Positions 40,613 through 48,917 of a stretch of 63,210 nucleotides of DNA are shown in pieces. Position 1 is the first letter of the stretch, and each line of letters opens with the position of its first letter. Made by a program: the position numbers and the translations under genes. The notes under the pieces are model-generated. The model worked only from the letters and a program-made list of their open reading frames with translations, had not been told where the DNA came from and did not search any database. This stretch comes from a virus: IMG/VR virus record IMGVR_UViG_3300037502_001755, positions 1 through 63,210 of that record; one strand, given 5' to 3'.

Positions 40613-41028
40613 TGGCGTTTACGGGCAACGTTACTTGCAACGTTTTCAAGCAAGGCTTGCTAAAAGGCGACTTCGACTTTGACTCGGACACCTTTTATTT
40701 GGCCCTGTACACGAACGCGGCAACGCTGGACGCCAACACCACTGAGTACACAACGACTGGTGAAGTTGTTGCATCCGGGTACACCGCTGGCGGTCTGCCT
40801 TTGACAGTTACAACGACTCCCGCGATTGGGGGCGACGTTGCGTATATTTCGTTTGGGAACGTCTCGTGGTCGTCGTCTTTGACTGCGCGGGGCGCGTTGA
40901 TCTACAAAGCTGGAGCCAACGGTGCTGTCTGCGTTCTGGACTTCGGTTCGGACAAAACCTCAACCAATTCTTTCACTGTGCAGATGCCCGCTAACACCAG
41001 CACGTCTGCTTTAATTCGGCTTGTTTAA
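40612..41028 (+). CDS. Virion beta-protein (138 aa)
   Basis: The LPLTVTTTPAIGGDVAYISF and SSSLTARGALIYKAGANGA segments match small structural proteins of tailed phages, where this fold sits near the fiber cluster. Function in the tail is inferred. Confidence 0.55.
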   Translation: MAFTGNVTCNVFKQGLLKGDFDFDSDTFYLALYTNAATLDANTTEYTTTGEVVASGYTAGGLPLTVTTTPAIGGDVAYISFGNVSWSSSLTARGALIYKAGANGAVCVLDFGSDKTSTNSFTVQMPANTSTSALIRLV

Positions 41029-41037
41029 GGAGCAACC

Positions 41038-41559
41038 ATGTTCAACGAAAAAGTTAAAGCTGGCGGCGTGTTCACTGTGCAGTGTCACGACCAAGACGGC
41101 AACCTCAAGTGGCAAGCTGAGAAGCACAACCTCGTGGTCAACGTCGGCCTCAAGGACATGAACGACAAGTACTTCACCGGCAGTGGTTACACCGCTGCTT
41201 GGTACATCGGTCTGTACGGCGCTGCTTCTTCCAACAACCCGGCTGCTGGCGACACCATGTCTTCTCACGGCGGCTGGACTGAAGTTACCGACTACAGCCA
41301 AGCTACTCGCCCCGCTGCTACGTTCGCTGCGGCTACCACCGCTGACCCGTCTGTGATCACGAACTCGGCTTCCCCGGCTACGTTTAGCATCAACGGCACG
41401 ACCACTGTGGGCGGCGCGTTCTTGACCAGCGATAACACCAAGGGTGGCACGACCGGCATTTTGTTCTCGGCCTCGGACTTCCAGTCTCCCGGCGACCGCT
41501 CGGTGGTCAACGGCGATACGCTGACCGTCACCTACACCTTCAGCCTCGACGCTGCTTAA
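41038..41559 (+). CDS. Virion structural protein (173 aa)
   Basis: MFNEKVKAGGVFTVQCHDQDGNLKWQ opens a beta-rich protein with HNLVVNVGLKDMNDKYFTG. Similar proteins lie near tail genes in related phages. RBS AGGAG. Confidence 0.55.
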   Translation: MFNEKVKAGGVFTVQCHDQDGNLKWQAEKHNLVVNVGLKDMNDKYFTGSGYTAAWYIGLYGAASSNNPAAGDTMSSHGGWTEVTDYSQATRPAATFAAATTADPSVITNSASPATFSINGTTTVGGAFLTSDNTKGGTTGILFSASDFQSPGDRSVVNGDTLTVTYTFSLDAA

Positions 41560-41568
41560 GGAGGCCAC

Positions 41569-41748
41569 ATGGCTACCGCTTTCAAAAAGGGCGACGTTGT
41601 GAAGCTGGCCAGCGTGGTGCCGCAAGGCCCTGTGTTGGCTTTGCGAATGGACGACAGCGGCATCATCCAGTACCTCGTGGAGTGGGTGGATGCCAACGGT
41701 GTCACGCAACAACGCTGGTTCGACGAAGACAAACTGACGGGGGCTTAA
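41569..41748 (+). CDS. YodC/DUF2158-like small protein (59 aa)
   Basis: MATAFKKGDVVKLASVVPQG then VEWVDANGVTQQRWFDEDKL: a small SH3-like barrel pattern (GDVV...W..N....FxxxxL). AAGGAGG RBS. Function unknown. Confidence 0.5.
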   Translation: MATAFKKGDVVKLASVVPQGPVLALRMDDSGIIQYLVEWVDANGVTQQRWFDEDKLTGA

Positions 41749-41749
41749 T

Positions 41750-42208
41750 ATGGCCTTCGTCCTTGCGGACCGCGTCCGCGAGACTACGACAAGTACCGGC
41801 ACCACTGCGGTGACGCTGGCGGGAGCCGTCACGGGGTTTCAGACCTTCGCGGCAATCGGCAACGCCAACATCACCTACTACACCATCGCAGGGCAAGGCA
41901 CCTCCGAATGGGAGGTGGGAATCGGTACGTACACGGCCTCGGGCACTACGCTGTCCCGGGACACGGTGTTGGCGTCGAGTAACTCTGGTTCGCTGGTGAA
42001 CTTCTCCGCCGGTACCAAGGACGTGTTCTGTGACTACCCCGCTGGCCGCGCTGTCATCGGTGGCATGGGCTACATCGAGAACGCCGCCACCATCTCGGTG
42101 TCGTCCACCATCAACACGGGCAATAACGCCATCAGTGGTGGGCCTGTGACTGTGGACTCGGGCGTGACGGTGACTGTGCCCTCCGGGTCTACTTGGACGG
42201 TCGTCTGA
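41750..42208 (+). CDS. Tail fiber/spike N-terminal module (152 aa)
   Basis: ADRVRETTTSTGTTAVTLAGAV is a well-known N-terminal tail-fiber motif. The middle is beta-rich. The end GPVTVDSGVTVTVPSGSTWTVV is shared with 43294-43884 and looks like a terminal beta cap. Confidence 0.7.
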   Translation: MAFVLADRVRETTTSTGTTAVTLAGAVTGFQTFAAIGNANITYYTIAGQGTSEWEVGIGTYTASGTTLSRDTVLASSNSGSLVNFSAGTKDVFCDYPAGRAVIGGMGYIENAATISVSSTINTGNNAISGGPVTVDSGVTVTVPSGSTWTVV

Positions 42209-43293
42209 TGTTTGGCTTTTACGCGTTCTCCACTACCGCCATCTCTGCGCTGGCGGGGAACGTGTTCACGGCTGCGGTTATTGAGTCTGCCACTGCGTCG
42301 GATGCCAACGTCGCCCAGATTTCTGTACCGGCTTCTGTCTCGGAGCTTGCCTCTGGGGTAGATGCGGTTTCGGCGCGCATCACTTTTGGTACGGCGGTCT
42401 CGGAATCTGCCACGGGCAGCGACGCAGTTGCGGCTTTGGCGACGTTCGGTGGGGTGATTGCGGAGTCCGCTACCGGTAGCGAGACCGTGGCTGCTGCCGC
42501 GACGTTTGTGAGCGCGGTGGACGAGACTGCGACGGGTACGGATACGGTTTCTTCTACCCCGAACTACGCGGTGAGCGTAGCGGAGTCCGCCACTGGCAAC
42601 GACTCGGTTCTGGCGGGCGCGGTGCTGACCTCCAACATTTCGGAGACTGCTCAAGGCACGGATTTCACCTTCACCCAGCACGCCGTGTTCAGTGTGGTAG
42701 ACGAGGGGGCGACGGGCACGGATACGGTTGCTGCTGCGGCGACGTTCCCGGTGAGCGTGGCTGAATCTGCCCAAGGCAGCCAGACTAATTCTGCGGCTGC
42801 AAACTTTGCGGTTAGTTTTGTGGCAGGTGTGACGGCGCAGGACACAACTGCTTCGGTGCCCACCTACTCTGCGCAGATTGCGGAGACGGCTACTGGGTCG
42901 GACGCGACGGTTCCGAGCCTTGTCTATTTTGGCTTTGTGGACGAGACCGCAACAGGTACGGACGCTGCGGCGTCGCAGTTGATCCTCGGGGCTTCGGTGA
43001 TTGAAGCAGCTACGGGTAGCGAGACCATGGCGGCAGCGGCTACGTTCCCGGCGGTTATTGACGAGAGCGCCCAAGCGGCGGAAGCCTTTACTGTGATTGC
43101 GGCGTTCGCTGCCCTGATCCAAGAGAACGTAAACGCAGCGGACCAGATCATGGCCCGTCTGAAGTGGGAATTGATTGCGGACGCGCAGTCTGCCGGATGG
43201 ACAGTAATTGATGACACGGGGCCTTCCTCGTGGCAAAATGTTTCAACTTCGGCTGACGCTGGCTGGCGCAATATAGACACCAAGGAGCCTTAA
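42208..43293 (+). CDS. Repeat-rich fiber protein, about fifteen 20-residue repeats
   Basis: 361 residues. Roughly residues 20-320 consist of repeats with an exact 20-residue period: pattern VxESATGxDxVxAxATFxxx (e.g. IAESATGSETVAAAATFVSA). Each copy starts with V/I and E and has a small-residue core, as in a beta-solenoid. The C-terminal ~40 residues (WELIADAQSAGWTVIDD) are non-repetitive. Likely a trimeric fiber shaft. Identical repeat length argues for unit-by-unit duplication of 60 bp. Confidence 0.7.
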   Translation: MFGFYAFSTTAISALAGNVFTAAVIESATASDANVAQISVPASVSELASGVDAVSARITFGTAVSESATGSDAVAALATFGGVIAESATGSETVAAAATFVSAVDETATGTDTVSSTPNYAVSVAESATGNDSVLAGAVLTSNISETAQGTDFTFTQHAVFSVVDEGATGTDTVAAAATFPVSVAESAQGSQTNSAAANFAVSFVAGVTAQDTTASVPTYSAQIAETATGSDATVPSLVYFGFVDETATGTDAAASQLILGASVIEAATGSETMAAAATFPAVIDESAQAAEAFTVIAAFAALIQENVNAADQIMARLKWELIADAQSAGWTVIDDTGPSSWQNVSTSADAGWRNIDTKEP

Positions 43294-43884
43294 ATGCCAT
43301 CCGCATATACCTCGCTGCTCGGGTTCGTGCAGCCCGTCACCGGGGAGTTAAACAACACTTGGGGCAACGCCGTCAACAATCAGTTAACGCAACTGGTTGA
43401 AGATTCGATTGCCGCTACGTCCACTGCGGACGTGACGGCTGGCAACTGGACCCTGTCCACCACTGCTGGCGGTGCGGCCAACGAAGCCCGGACTGCCATT
43501 CTGATTGCTACCGGTACGCCCGGTACGGCTCGGATTGTCTACGCCCCCAAGTCCAGCAAGACCTACGTGGTCATCAACAACAGCGACAGTACCCTGACGC
43601 TCAAGGGTGGCCCGGGGTCTCCGACCACGGGTATCGCGCTTGCCCCTGATAGCTCGGTGTTGGCTGCGTGGGACAGCGATGTGGGCGACTTCGTGAAGGT
43701 TGCCGGAGGCGGTGGCGGTGCCACGGGTGGTGGCGCGAACCAAGTGTTTTTTGAAAACGACCAGACAGTCACCAACGACTACACCATCCCCGGCAACAAG
43801 AACGCCGGTACGTTTGGCCCCATCACGGTGGACAGCGGCATTACGGTGACGGTGTCTTCGGGCGCTGTGTGGACGATTGTTTAA
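43294..43884 (+). CDS. Tail fiber-associated protein (196 aa)
   Basis: N-terminus AYTSLLGFVQPVTGELNNTWG is a common phage tail module; mid GG-rich turn, then the same end motif ITVDSGITVTVSSGAVWTIV as the gene at 41750. Likely a beta-structured fiber element. Confidence 0.65.
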   Translation: MPSAYTSLLGFVQPVTGELNNTWGNAVNNQLTQLVEDSIAATSTADVTAGNWTLSTTAGGAANEARTAILIATGTPGTARIVYAPKSSKTYVVINNSDSTLTLKGGPGSPTTGIALAPDSSVLAAWDSDVGDFVKVAGGGGGATGGGANQVFFENDQTVTNDYTIPGNKNAGTFGPITVDSGITVTVSSGAVWTIV

Positions 43885-43893
43885 GGGGTAACC

Positions 43894-44847
43894 ATGACGA
43901 TAACAATTAACGGAACCACGGGGCTTGCTGGGGTTGACGGCTCCGCATCCACTCCTGCGGTGCAGGGTGGCGACACCAACACGGGCGTTTTCTTCCCCGC
44001 TGCTGACACGATTGCGTTTGCTGAAGGTGGTGCGGAGGTGGCGCGGTTTGATAGCTCGGGGAACTTGGGCATCGGGACGGGGTCGCCGCAACGCAAGTTG
44101 GACGTTACGGTTAGCGACACCACCACCGCTCAGGTCTATTTGCGTAACAATAACGCATCGTATGCCTCTGGTTTGATTGTTTACAACGCTGGTGGCGAAG
44201 CGTCCATGTTCAGGCACAACGGTGGTTCTGACACTTCTTACGCTGGCGCTAACTCCGTCAACATCGGGTCTATCACCAACAACGTGGTTGGGTTTATCCA
44301 AAACAACACCGAACGCGCCCGCATCGACAGCAGCGGGAATCTGCTGGTGGGGACGACTAGCCACTTTGACAGTGCTTATACGATGGCGCTCCAAGTACGG
44401 AGTTCGACTGGCGGTCTTGTCATTCGCCCCGGCGCTGACGGATACACCGCAATTAGTTTTCGCAACGCGGCGAATTCTCAAGTTGGCTCAATTTCCAACA
44501 GTTCGACCAACACTTCGTACAACACTTCCTCTGACTATCGGCTAAAGCATGACACTGCGCCGATGACCGGAGCACTTGCAAAAGTGGCGGCGCTTAAGCC
44601 CTGCACCTACAAGTGGAACGTGGACGACAGCGAAGGAGAGGGCTTCATTGCCCACGAACTGGCCGAGGTGTGCCCTCACGCCGTCACTGGCGAGAAAGAC
44701 GCCGTGGATGCAGATGGCAAGCCTGTCTATCAAGGCATCGACACCAGCTTCCTTGTCGCCACGCTGACCGCAGCCATCCAAGAGCAACAAGCCCTCATCG
44801 CCGCGCTGCAAGCAGATGTCGCCGCGCTGAAAGGAGCACAAGCATGA
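43894..44847 (+). CDS. Tail fiber with self-cleaving S74 chaperone domain
   Basis: 317 residues. N-terminal beta shaft (GLAGVDGSASTPAVQGGDTN, then short strands). The C-terminal ~100 residues form an S74 intramolecular chaperone: SDYRLKH (~213-219) carries the Ser-Lys catalytic pair, followed by LKPCTYKWN and GFIAHELAEVCPHAV. Such domains fold the trimeric fiber and are then autocleaved. Confidence 0.85.
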   Translation: MTITINGTTGLAGVDGSASTPAVQGGDTNTGVFFPAADTIAFAEGGAEVARFDSSGNLGIGTGSPQRKLDVTVSDTTTAQVYLRNNNASYASGLIVYNAGGEASMFRHNGGSDTSYAGANSVNIGSITNNVVGFIQNNTERARIDSSGNLLVGTTSHFDSAYTMALQVRSSTGGLVIRPGADGYTAISFRNAANSQVGSISNSSTNTSYNTSSDYRLKHDTAPMTGALAKVAALKPCTYKWNVDDSEGEGFIAHELAEVCPHAVTGEKDAVDADGKPVYQGIDTSFLVATLTAAIQEQQALIAALQADVAALKGAQA

Positions 44848-45410
44848 GTTCCATCAAATTAACCCCCAACGCCTCCGGCACGGGCATCTTCACGGTGGCC
44901 GCACCGAACAGCAACACGGATCGCACGCTGACGCTGCCGGATAGCACCGGGACATTTTTGACCACGGGCACGGCTGGCGTGCCTGTGAATGGGCCTGCGT
45001 TCAGCGCATATCGCGCCAGCAACCAATCCATCAGCGCCGCAACTTATACCAAAATTCAGTTTGGGTCTGAAGATTTTGACACGGCCAGTTGTTATGACTC
45101 TTCAACAAACTATCGCTTCACGCCAAACGTGGCGGGATATTATCAAATTAGCTCAACTATTAGTATCTCTGCATACAGCAACCGCTATACGGCTTACCTG
45201 TATAAAAATGGCTCTTCTTTTTTAATCGGGCTGTCTAACACTGGAAACGGCACCAATACAGATAGCGTCGGGGTCTACGGGACTATTTATTTAAACGGAT
45301 CGACTGACTACGTTGAAATTTATGTGCAGGGCAACAACGCGGTTACAGTTGAGGGAAGTTCTGGGCGAGAAACTTACTTTCAGGCTTTCCTTGCACGGAG
45401 CGCAACATGA
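44844..45410 (+). CDS. Receptor-binding fiber with C1q-like tip (188 aa)
   Basis: ATG overlaps the previous stop. A short beta adaptor (IKLTPNASGTGIFTVAAP, SNTDRTLTLPDSTG) is followed by a C1q/TNF-like jelly roll (PAFSAYRASNQSISAATYTK, RFTPNVAGYYQIS, LYKNGSSFLIG). Likely the receptor-binding tip. The tip-coding DNA (45020-45400) is visibly richer in A/T than its neighbours. Confidence 0.7.
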   Translation: MSSIKLTPNASGTGIFTVAAPNSNTDRTLTLPDSTGTFLTTGTAGVPVNGPAFSAYRASNQSISAATYTKIQFGSEDFDTASCYDSSTNYRFTPNVAGYYQISSTISISAYSNRYTAYLYKNGSSFLIGLSNTGNGTNTDSVGVYGTIYLNGSTDYVEIYVQGNNAVTVEGSSGRETYFQAFLARSAT

Positions 45411-45568
45411 CCTTGTACGAAAAGATCAAAGCTCTGTACCCGGAACTCACTGACCGGGACTTCATGGACACCATCCGTCTGCAAAACGACAGCGATGGCC
45501 GTGGCGACTACATCGCCAAGTGGGAACACCCGACGCTGGCGCGTCCGACTGAGGAGCAACTGGCATGA
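45407..45568 (+). CDS. Small tail-fiber partner protein (53 aa)
   Basis: MTLYEKIKALYPELTDRDFM then IRLQNDSDGRGDYIAKWEHP and RPTEEQLA. A fiber-assembly chaperone-like peptide by position; overlaps both neighbours by ATGA. Confidence 0.55.
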   Translation: MTLYEKIKALYPELTDRDFMDTIRLQNDSDGRGDYIAKWEHPTLARPTEEQLA

Positions 45569-46587
45569 GTACCGTCCGCGCATCAACCTACCAAGACGCT
45601 ACCGGTGGCAGCAACGCTGTCTTCAGTGGCGTGGCCTCGCCGCCTAATAGCATGGGGTTCAGGAATCGGATTCTGAACGGAGGGATGGTTATTGACCAGA
45701 GGAATGCTGGGGCGAGTGTGACGCCTGCGACAGACACCTACACGCTGGATCGCTGGGGGTACGCAGCCAGCCAAGCAAGCAAATTCACGGTGCAGCAGAA
45801 CGCCGCTTCTGTTACGCCTCCTGCGGGGTTCACCAACTACCTCGGTGCAACGGTTGCATCGGCGGTGACGATTGGCGCAGCAGATTTCTTTTGGATTCAG
45901 CAATTCATTGAAGGCTACAACATTGCCGATCTGGCGTGGGGCACCGCATCGGCGCAGTCGGTCACGCTGTCGTTCTGGGTTCGATCTTCCCTGACCGGCA
46001 CGTTTGGCGGGGCGCTGCAAAACTCTGCAAACAACCGCTCGTATCCGTTTAGCTTCACGATCAGCGCGGCAAACACTTGGGAATACAAGACGGTCACCAT
46101 CGCCGGTGACACGACGGGAACATGGCTGACGACGAACGGTAAAGGCATCCGTCTGAGCTTCGGTCTGGGTGTTGGCTCTGACCGGACTGGAACTGCTGGA
46201 GCATGGGCCGCCGCCAACTATGCTTCTGCAACGGGTGCGACCAGCGTGGTAGGAACAGCAGGCGCAACTTTCTACGTCACCGGCGTCCAGTTTGAAGCTG
46301 GCACTGTGGCCTCGCCGTTTGAGCGCAGGGACTACGGGCGGGAGTTGATTATGTGTCAGCGGTATTATGAAACTTGCACTGCGCTGAACACAAGGAATAC
46401 TGGCGCTTCTTCAGCAGAAATACGCATTCCGTTTGTCTATAAGCAAGAAAAAAGAGCGTCTCCTACTGTTACGCCTACAACCGGATTGGCGACTGAGGTT
46501 GGAGTTAGTGCTGCCAATTTGTATAACACAACAGGAGCTAATGCTGTTTATAACACCGGCACTATCACTGTTTCTGCGGAGCTGTAA
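45565..46587 (+). CDS. Tail fiber/receptor-binding protein with lectin-like fold
   Basis: 340 residues: NRILNGGMVIDQRNAGASVT, TLDRWGY and VTLSFWVRSSLTGTF form a jelly-roll carbohydrate-binding module frequent in phage fibers (mIDQRNxG pattern). C-terminal part ERRDYGRELIMCQRYYETC ends in an A/T-richer segment (46340-46587). Probably contacts host polysaccharide. Confidence 0.7.
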   Translation: MSTVRASTYQDATGGSNAVFSGVASPPNSMGFRNRILNGGMVIDQRNAGASVTPATDTYTLDRWGYAASQASKFTVQQNAASVTPPAGFTNYLGATVASAVTIGAADFFWIQQFIEGYNIADLAWGTASAQSVTLSFWVRSSLTGTFGGALQNSANNRSYPFSFTISAANTWEYKTVTIAGDTTGTWLTTNGKGIRLSFGLGVGSDRTGTAGAWAAANYASATGATSVVGTAGATFYVTGVQFEAGTVASPFERRDYGRELIMCQRYYETCTALNTRNTGASSAEIRIPFVYKQEKRASPTVTPTTGLATEVGVSAANLYNTTGANAVYNTGTITVSAEL

Positions 46588-46731
46588 ATGTACAAACTGA
46601 CGGAATACGGCGATACCATTCAGCGCCTCGCTGACAACGCCTTCATCCCCTTCGACCCCGACAACGCCGACTACCAACAGTACCTCGCGTGGCTGGAGCA
46701 GGGCAACACGCCTCTACCGGCAGATGAGTAA
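46588..46731 (+). CDS. Small fiber-partner protein (47 aa)
   Basis: MYKLTEYGDTIQRLADNAFIP and DYQQYLAWLEQGNTPLPADE: the short module that also ends many tail-fiber assembly proteins. Starts immediately after the previous stop. Probably helps assemble the fiber just upstream. Confidence 0.55.
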   Translation: MYKLTEYGDTIQRLADNAFIPFDPDNADYQQYLAWLEQGNTPLPADE

Positions 46732-46733
46732 AC

Positions 46734-47198
46734 ATGATCGATCCGATTACCGCGTTTGCGACCGCGCAGGCTGCGGTAGCGGGCATCCAAAAAGCCATCA
46801 AATTAGGCAAGGACATCAACGGCCTTGTCGGTGAGTTTGGTAGGTTTTTTGACGCGCGGGACGTGGTCCAAAAAGCTGCGAACGATGCGGGTAAATCGGG
46901 GAAGTCTGACACGGGCCGCGCGATGGAGATCGTGATGCAGGCCAACGCCCTGCGCGAGGCGGAAGAGGCGCTCAAACATCAGTTGGTCTACGGCGGTTAC
47001 CCCGAGTTGTGGGAGATGATGCTCAAGGAGCGCATGAAGATCAAGCAGGCGCGCGAGAAGCAAGAACGCGAAGCCAAGATCGCACGCAAGAAGGTGGTGG
47101 CCGAACGCCTGTTGATGGCTCAAATCGTCGGCGGTGCAATCGCAGTCATCATCATCGGCACCATCATCATCTTCATCGTTAAGCAAGCGCTGTCGTGA
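46734..47198 (+). CDS. Protein with C-terminal membrane anchor (154 aa)
   Basis: Acidic-basic helical body (ALREAEEALKHQLVYGGYPELWEMM), then a charged helix and a C-terminal membrane span (AQIVGGAIAVIIIGTIIIFIV). Sits at the start of the lysis region; possible lysis accessory or virion protein. Not recognised. Confidence 0.5.
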   Translation: MIDPITAFATAQAAVAGIQKAIKLGKDINGLVGEFGRFFDARDVVQKAANDAGKSGKSDTGRAMEIVMQANALREAEEALKHQLVYGGYPELWEMMLKERMKIKQAREKQEREAKIARKKVVAERLLMAQIVGGAIAVIIIGTIIIFIVKQALS

Positions 47199-47812
47199 GC
47201 GAAGAGAAGGTCAACCCCAACAGCCTGATCGAGAAGATTCTTGGTTACGTTGACTCGCCGTTTAAATTGTTTGCCATCATCTTGATGGCCGTGTTTGCCT
47301 TTGTCGGTTACTTTGTCTGGCAGAACCAGGCCTTCCTGATTGGTGCGTACAAGGAGCAGCAAAAGCTGCCCAGCATCGCCGAGGACCGGGTGGAGGATGC
47401 GGCAGCACATTTGTTCCGAAATACCGAGGCGGTGGTGGTCGCCATCTTTAAAGTGAACCCAATGTTTGGCACCCGCGTCTTATACCGGGCCTACACCAAG
47501 GACGGCAGGGATAAAACCCACGAGGGGTTGGATGTGGGCCTCTTCACCGCCAACGTAGCCAATAACCGGGATGTCGTGGCGCTGATGGCCAGCGAGATTC
47601 CCTGCGGCCCGTACAAGACCGCCCAGTCCGAGATTGGGTTATGGTATATGGAGAGGGGTATGACCTTTGGCTGCCGGATTAGCGTGCCGCCAGAGCAGGG
47701 TAAGTTCGTGGGTCAGATCACGGTGGGCTGGAAAGAGGAGCCGCCGGATGTGGATCAGTACCGGGTTCTTTTGCAGATCGCAGCAACTATGTTGGCAAGG
47801 AGTAAAAAGTAA
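47195..47812 (+). CDS. Membrane-anchored protein with GAF-like soluble domain (205 aa)
   Basis: GTG start overlapping the previous stop. One membrane span (FKLFAIILMAVFAFVGYFVW, ~24-43) then a soluble domain (~60-205) with VEDAAAHLFRNTEAVVVAIF resembling a small-molecule/GAF-like core. Precedes the holin candidate. A spanin role cannot be excluded, but no lipobox is seen. Confidence 0.5.
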   Translation: MSEEKVNPNSLIEKILGYVDSPFKLFAIILMAVFAFVGYFVWQNQAFLIGAYKEQQKLPSIAEDRVEDAAAHLFRNTEAVVVAIFKVNPMFGTRVLYRAYTKDGRDKTHEGLDVGLFTANVANNRDVVALMASEIPCGPYKTAQSEIGLWYMERGMTFGCRISVPPEQGKFVGQITVGWKEEPPDVDQYRVLLQIAATMLARSKK

Positions 47813-48309
47813 TGGATTGGCTTAAACAAATAGCTCCAACCATCGCTACGGCGCTGGGCGGACCCTTGGCCGGTATGGCCGTCTCGGCTATCTCCAAAGC
47901 CGTTGGTGTGGACGAGGACAAGGTCCAAGACCTGATCTCCAGCAACAAGATGACGCCCGATCAGATCGCGCAGGTCAAGCTGGCCGAGATCGAGTTAAAG
48001 CGCCAAGAGAATGAACTGGGCCTGAACTTTGAATCGTTGGCCGTGGATGACCGCAAATCCGCTCGTGAGATGCAGGCCACCACCCGCTCCATCGTGCCCC
48101 CCGTGCTGGCTGCAATCGTCACTATCGGGTTCTTCGGCATCATGGTGATGATGCTGCTGGGCAAGGTGGACTCCAACAACCCCGCCATCCTGATGATGCT
48201 GGGCTCCCTCGGTACCGCATGGACCGGGATCATTGCCTATTACTTTGGTTCTAGCGCAGGATCGCAGGCCAAGACTGATCTTCTTTCTAAAGCACCTGCA
48301 ATCAAATGA
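47812..48309 (+). CDS. Holin-like protein (165 aa)
   Basis: N-terminal weak hydrophobic stretch (APTIATALGGPLAGMAVSA), a charged middle (EIELKRQENELGL) and two C-terminal spans (VPPVLAAIVTIGFFGIMVMM; AILMMLGSLGTAWTGIIAYY). A phage holin-type gene directly before the endolysin. Overlaps the endolysin by 4 bp. Confidence 0.7.
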   Translation: MDWLKQIAPTIATALGGPLAGMAVSAISKAVGVDEDKVQDLISSNKMTPDQIAQVKLAEIELKRQENELGLNFESLAVDDRKSAREMQATTRSIVPPVLAAIVTIGFFGIMVMMLLGKVDSNNPAILMMLGSLGTAWTGIIAYYFGSSAGSQAKTDLLSKAPAIK

Positions 48310-48908
48310 TGAGCCTCGCAAACACCCTCGCCAAACTCAAAATCAGCGCCGACTGGATCGAGCCTCTGGAAGAGGTTTTCCACCGCTACGAGATCAACAC
48401 CCCAGCGCGGCAGGCTGCGTTCATCGGGCAGTGCGCCCATGAGAGCATGAACTTCAAGACGCTGGAAGAGAACCTGAACTACAGCGCCGAGGCCCTGATG
48501 AAGACTTGGCCGAGCCGGTTCCCGACGATGGAGATTGCCAAACAATACGCCCGCAACCCCGAGAAGATTGCCAACAAGGTCTACGGCGGGCGCATGGGCA
48601 ACGGCACCGAAGAGACGGGGGATGGCTGGCTGTACCACGGGCGCGGGCTGATCCAGCTCACCGGCAAGGACAACTACACGCTGGCAGGGGATGCCCTGAA
48701 TATGGACTTCATCCATTCGCCGGATTACGTGCTGGTCCCCAAGTACGCTGCCTTGACCGCCGGGTGGTACTGGAACAAGCGCCAGCTCAATAAAGAGGCT
48801 GATGCTAAAGACTACACGGGCATGACAAAAAAGATCAACGGCGGTACCATTGGGCTGGACGACCGGATTGCGCACATCCAGCATGCGCAGGCGGTGCTGA
48901 CTGCATAA
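48306..48908 (+). CDS. Endolysin, GH19 (chitinase-like lysozyme)
   Basis: 200 residues. CAHESMNFKTLEENLNYSAE with catalytic Glu46 and GWLYHGRGLIQLTGKDNY are GH19 signatures. No signal peptide, so export depends on the holin. Cuts cell-wall peptidoglycan glycan strands at the end of infection. Confidence 0.9.
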   Translation: MMSLANTLAKLKISADWIEPLEEVFHRYEINTPARQAAFIGQCAHESMNFKTLEENLNYSAEALMKTWPSRFPTMEIAKQYARNPEKIANKVYGGRMGNGTEETGDGWLYHGRGLIQLTGKDNYTLAGDALNMDFIHSPDYVLVPKYAALTAGWYWNKRQLNKEADAKDYTGMTKKINGGTIGLDDRIAHIQHAQAVLTA

Positions 48909-48917
48909 GGGCCACTC

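Noticed and set aside
41765-41779. GCGGAC-N3-GTCCGC near a tail gene resembles the early dyad
   Set aside because: The spacer is 3 bp rather than 5, and it codes for the common fiber motif ADRVRE, so the likeness is probably coding chance.
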